NCBI GenBank assembly: GCA_963761115.1
Contig: CAVXFS010000005.1
Coordinates: 744,001 to 808,000 of the forward strand
DNA: 64,000 bases
Source: CAVXFS01 sp963761115
GTDB lineage: Bacteria; Pseudomonadota; Gammaproteobacteria; Burkholderiales; Gallionellaceae
Reading direction: 5' to 3'
Position 1 is the first letter of the stretch; the number at the start of each line of letters is the position of its first letter. The notes under the pieces are model-generated. The model did not search any database. It was not told the DNA's origin and saw only the letters and a program-made list of their open reading frames with translations. Below are positions 63,216-64,000 of this stretch, piece by piece. The translations under genes and the position numbers were made by a program.

Positions 63216-63410
63216 TCCTTCCCCCTTTAAGTGGGGGAGAGCGAAGCGAGGGGGCAACTGGGATGGGGGTAGGACGGTGGCAATACCACAGACAGTGGGA
63301 TAGCCGAGTCTCTACCCCCACCCTAACCCTGATGGAACTACTAGCCATTCGACTAGGCTGGCAAACAACGCCAGCCAAGTCGCTGGTTATCCCCCTGCAA
63401 GGGGGAGGGA
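63216..63410. repeat. Dispersed repeat, copy R5 with a 60-bp insertion
   Basis: A longer member of the double-hairpin family between the two nuclease genes, with GAGAGCGAAGCGAGGGGG, GGATGGGGGTAGGA and ACCCCCACCCTAACCC parts. Compared with R2, 60 bases (63331-63390) are inserted between CCCTAACCCT and CCCCCTGCAAGGGGGAGG. The insert has a perfect GGCTGGC-aaacaac-GCCAGCC core (63356-63376) inside a longer imperfect palindrome. Confidence 0.82.
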
Positions 63411-63434
63411 ACGTAATGGCAATCGAGGTGAGTG

Positions 63435-64000
63435 ATGAGTAACCCCGTCGCCCTCGATCCCCGCCACAGCGTCGTCGTCGAAGCCTGCGCCGGCAGCGGC
63501 AAGACCTGGCTGCTGGTGTCGCGCATCGTGCGCCTGTTGCTGGACGGCGCGCAGCCGTCGCAGGTCCTCGCCATCACCTTCACGCGCAAGGCGGCGCAGG
63601 AGATGCAGGCGCGCCTGCACCTGTGGCTGCGCGAGCTGGCGACCGGTGACGATGCGGCAGTGCGCAACTTCCTCGCGGAGCGCGGGCTGGGATCGGCGAG
63701 CGATGAGCAGTTGCTGCGCGCGCGCAGCCTGTACCGCACCGTGCTGCTGGCGCAGCCGGGCATCACCATCAGCACCTTCCACGGCTGGTTCATGCAGGTG
63801 ATGCAGCGTGCACCGCTGAATGCCGATGTGATGCAGGGCATGTCGCTGCTGGAGCGTGCAGGCGCCATGCAGGAAGAGGCATGGGAAGAGTTGCTCGAGC
63901 AGATGCGCAAGCAGCCGGAAAGCGCCGATGCGCAATACATGCAGTGGCTGTTCGGCGAATGCGGGCTGTTCAATACGCGCAAGCTGCTGTTCAGCTTCTT
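63435..64000 (+). CDS. AddA/RecB-like UvrD-family helicase-exonuclease, N-terminal part
   Basis: The first ~188 residues; the gene runs out of the window. Walker A is VVEACAGSGKTWLLVSRIVRLLLDG, followed by LAITFTRKAAQEMQARL (motif Ia) and ITISTFHGWFMQVMQ (motif Ic). These are the N-terminal helicase motifs of AddA/RecB proteins. Start ATG at 63435 with GAGGTGAG upstream. Partner of the AddB-like gene just before it. Confidence 0.9.
   Translation, partial: MSNPVALDPRHSVVVEACAGSGKTWLLVSRIVRLLLDGAQPSQVLAITFTRKAAQEMQARLHLWLRELATGDDAAVRNFLAERGLGSASDEQLLRARSLYRTVLLAQPGITISTFHGWFMQVMQRAPLNADVMQGMSLLERAGAMQEEAWEELLEQMRKQPESADAQYMQWLFGECGLFNTRKLLFSF

Overview
The window reads as chromosome of a sulfur-oxidising, probably lithoautotrophic betaproteobacterium. 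Gene content and order (reverse-type dsr cluster with dsrEFH and dsrL, a hyp operon headed by hupK, YciB/YciI/BolA/PpiC order, AddAB-like nuclease) suggest a relative of Gallionellaceae such as Sideroxydans. That placement is inference from recognised protein families; no database search was run. Coding density is high, and most genes sit in operons with 1-11 base start/stop overlaps.

Layout. 1-6.4 kb: the end of a Rieske oxygenase alpha subunit, an EamA transporter, a SpoIIAA-like protein, a fatty acid desaturase, rpmB-rpmG, mltB, trxB and an Smr-domain protein. 6.4-13.4 kb: hupK-hypA-hypB-hypF-hypC-hypD-hypE, the full maturation set for a NiFe hydrogenase whose structural genes are outside the window. 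13.4-29.7 kb, minus strand: dsrABEFHCMKLJOPN followed by a TrpD2-like gene, cysG, an exported protein and mobB. DsrAB is the reverse siroheme sulfite reductase. DsrEFH and DsrC carry sulfur. DsrMKJOP is the membrane electron module, DsrL the NAD(P)H/Fe-S oxidoreductase. CysG makes siroheme and DsrN probably amidates it. dsrA is broken by about nine single-base indels and dsrB by a stop plus a frameshift, while nearly every other gene is clean.

29.9-31.8 kb, plus strand, divergent from dsrA: a compact set made of a 75-residue unknown protein, an orphan Cas6/Cmx6-like RAMP protein, a DsrC homologue lacking both redox cysteines, and a fused double TusA. This is the best candidate here for an undescribed system. 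31.9-34.0 and 56.3-58.2 kb: two paralogous TPR-glycosyltransferase proteins that share the same apparently leaderless promoter. 34-39.5 kb: small and lipoprotein genes, an SDR dehydrogenase and a frameshifted GH15 glucoamylase, then a graveyard of aquaporin and IS3 transposase remnants.

39.6-49.4 kb: a polytopic membrane protein, pgm, recQ, two divergent formylglycine-enzyme-fold proteins, a phosphomannomutase and waaF (sugar phosphate and LPS supply). 49.5-56.2 kb: a zinc-ribbon protein, ilvE, mnmH, a run bcp-PhoH/PIN-msrB-yciB-yciI-bolA, and an exported parvulin. 58.2-64 kb: dut, coaBC, a ferredoxin and the two subunits of an AddAB-like nuclease, the second cut by the window end.

A dispersed GC-rich double-hairpin repeat occurs five times. 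One copy sits in frame inside dsrN, and another carries a clean 60-bp palindromic insertion. I saw no tRNA, rRNA or CRISPR array.
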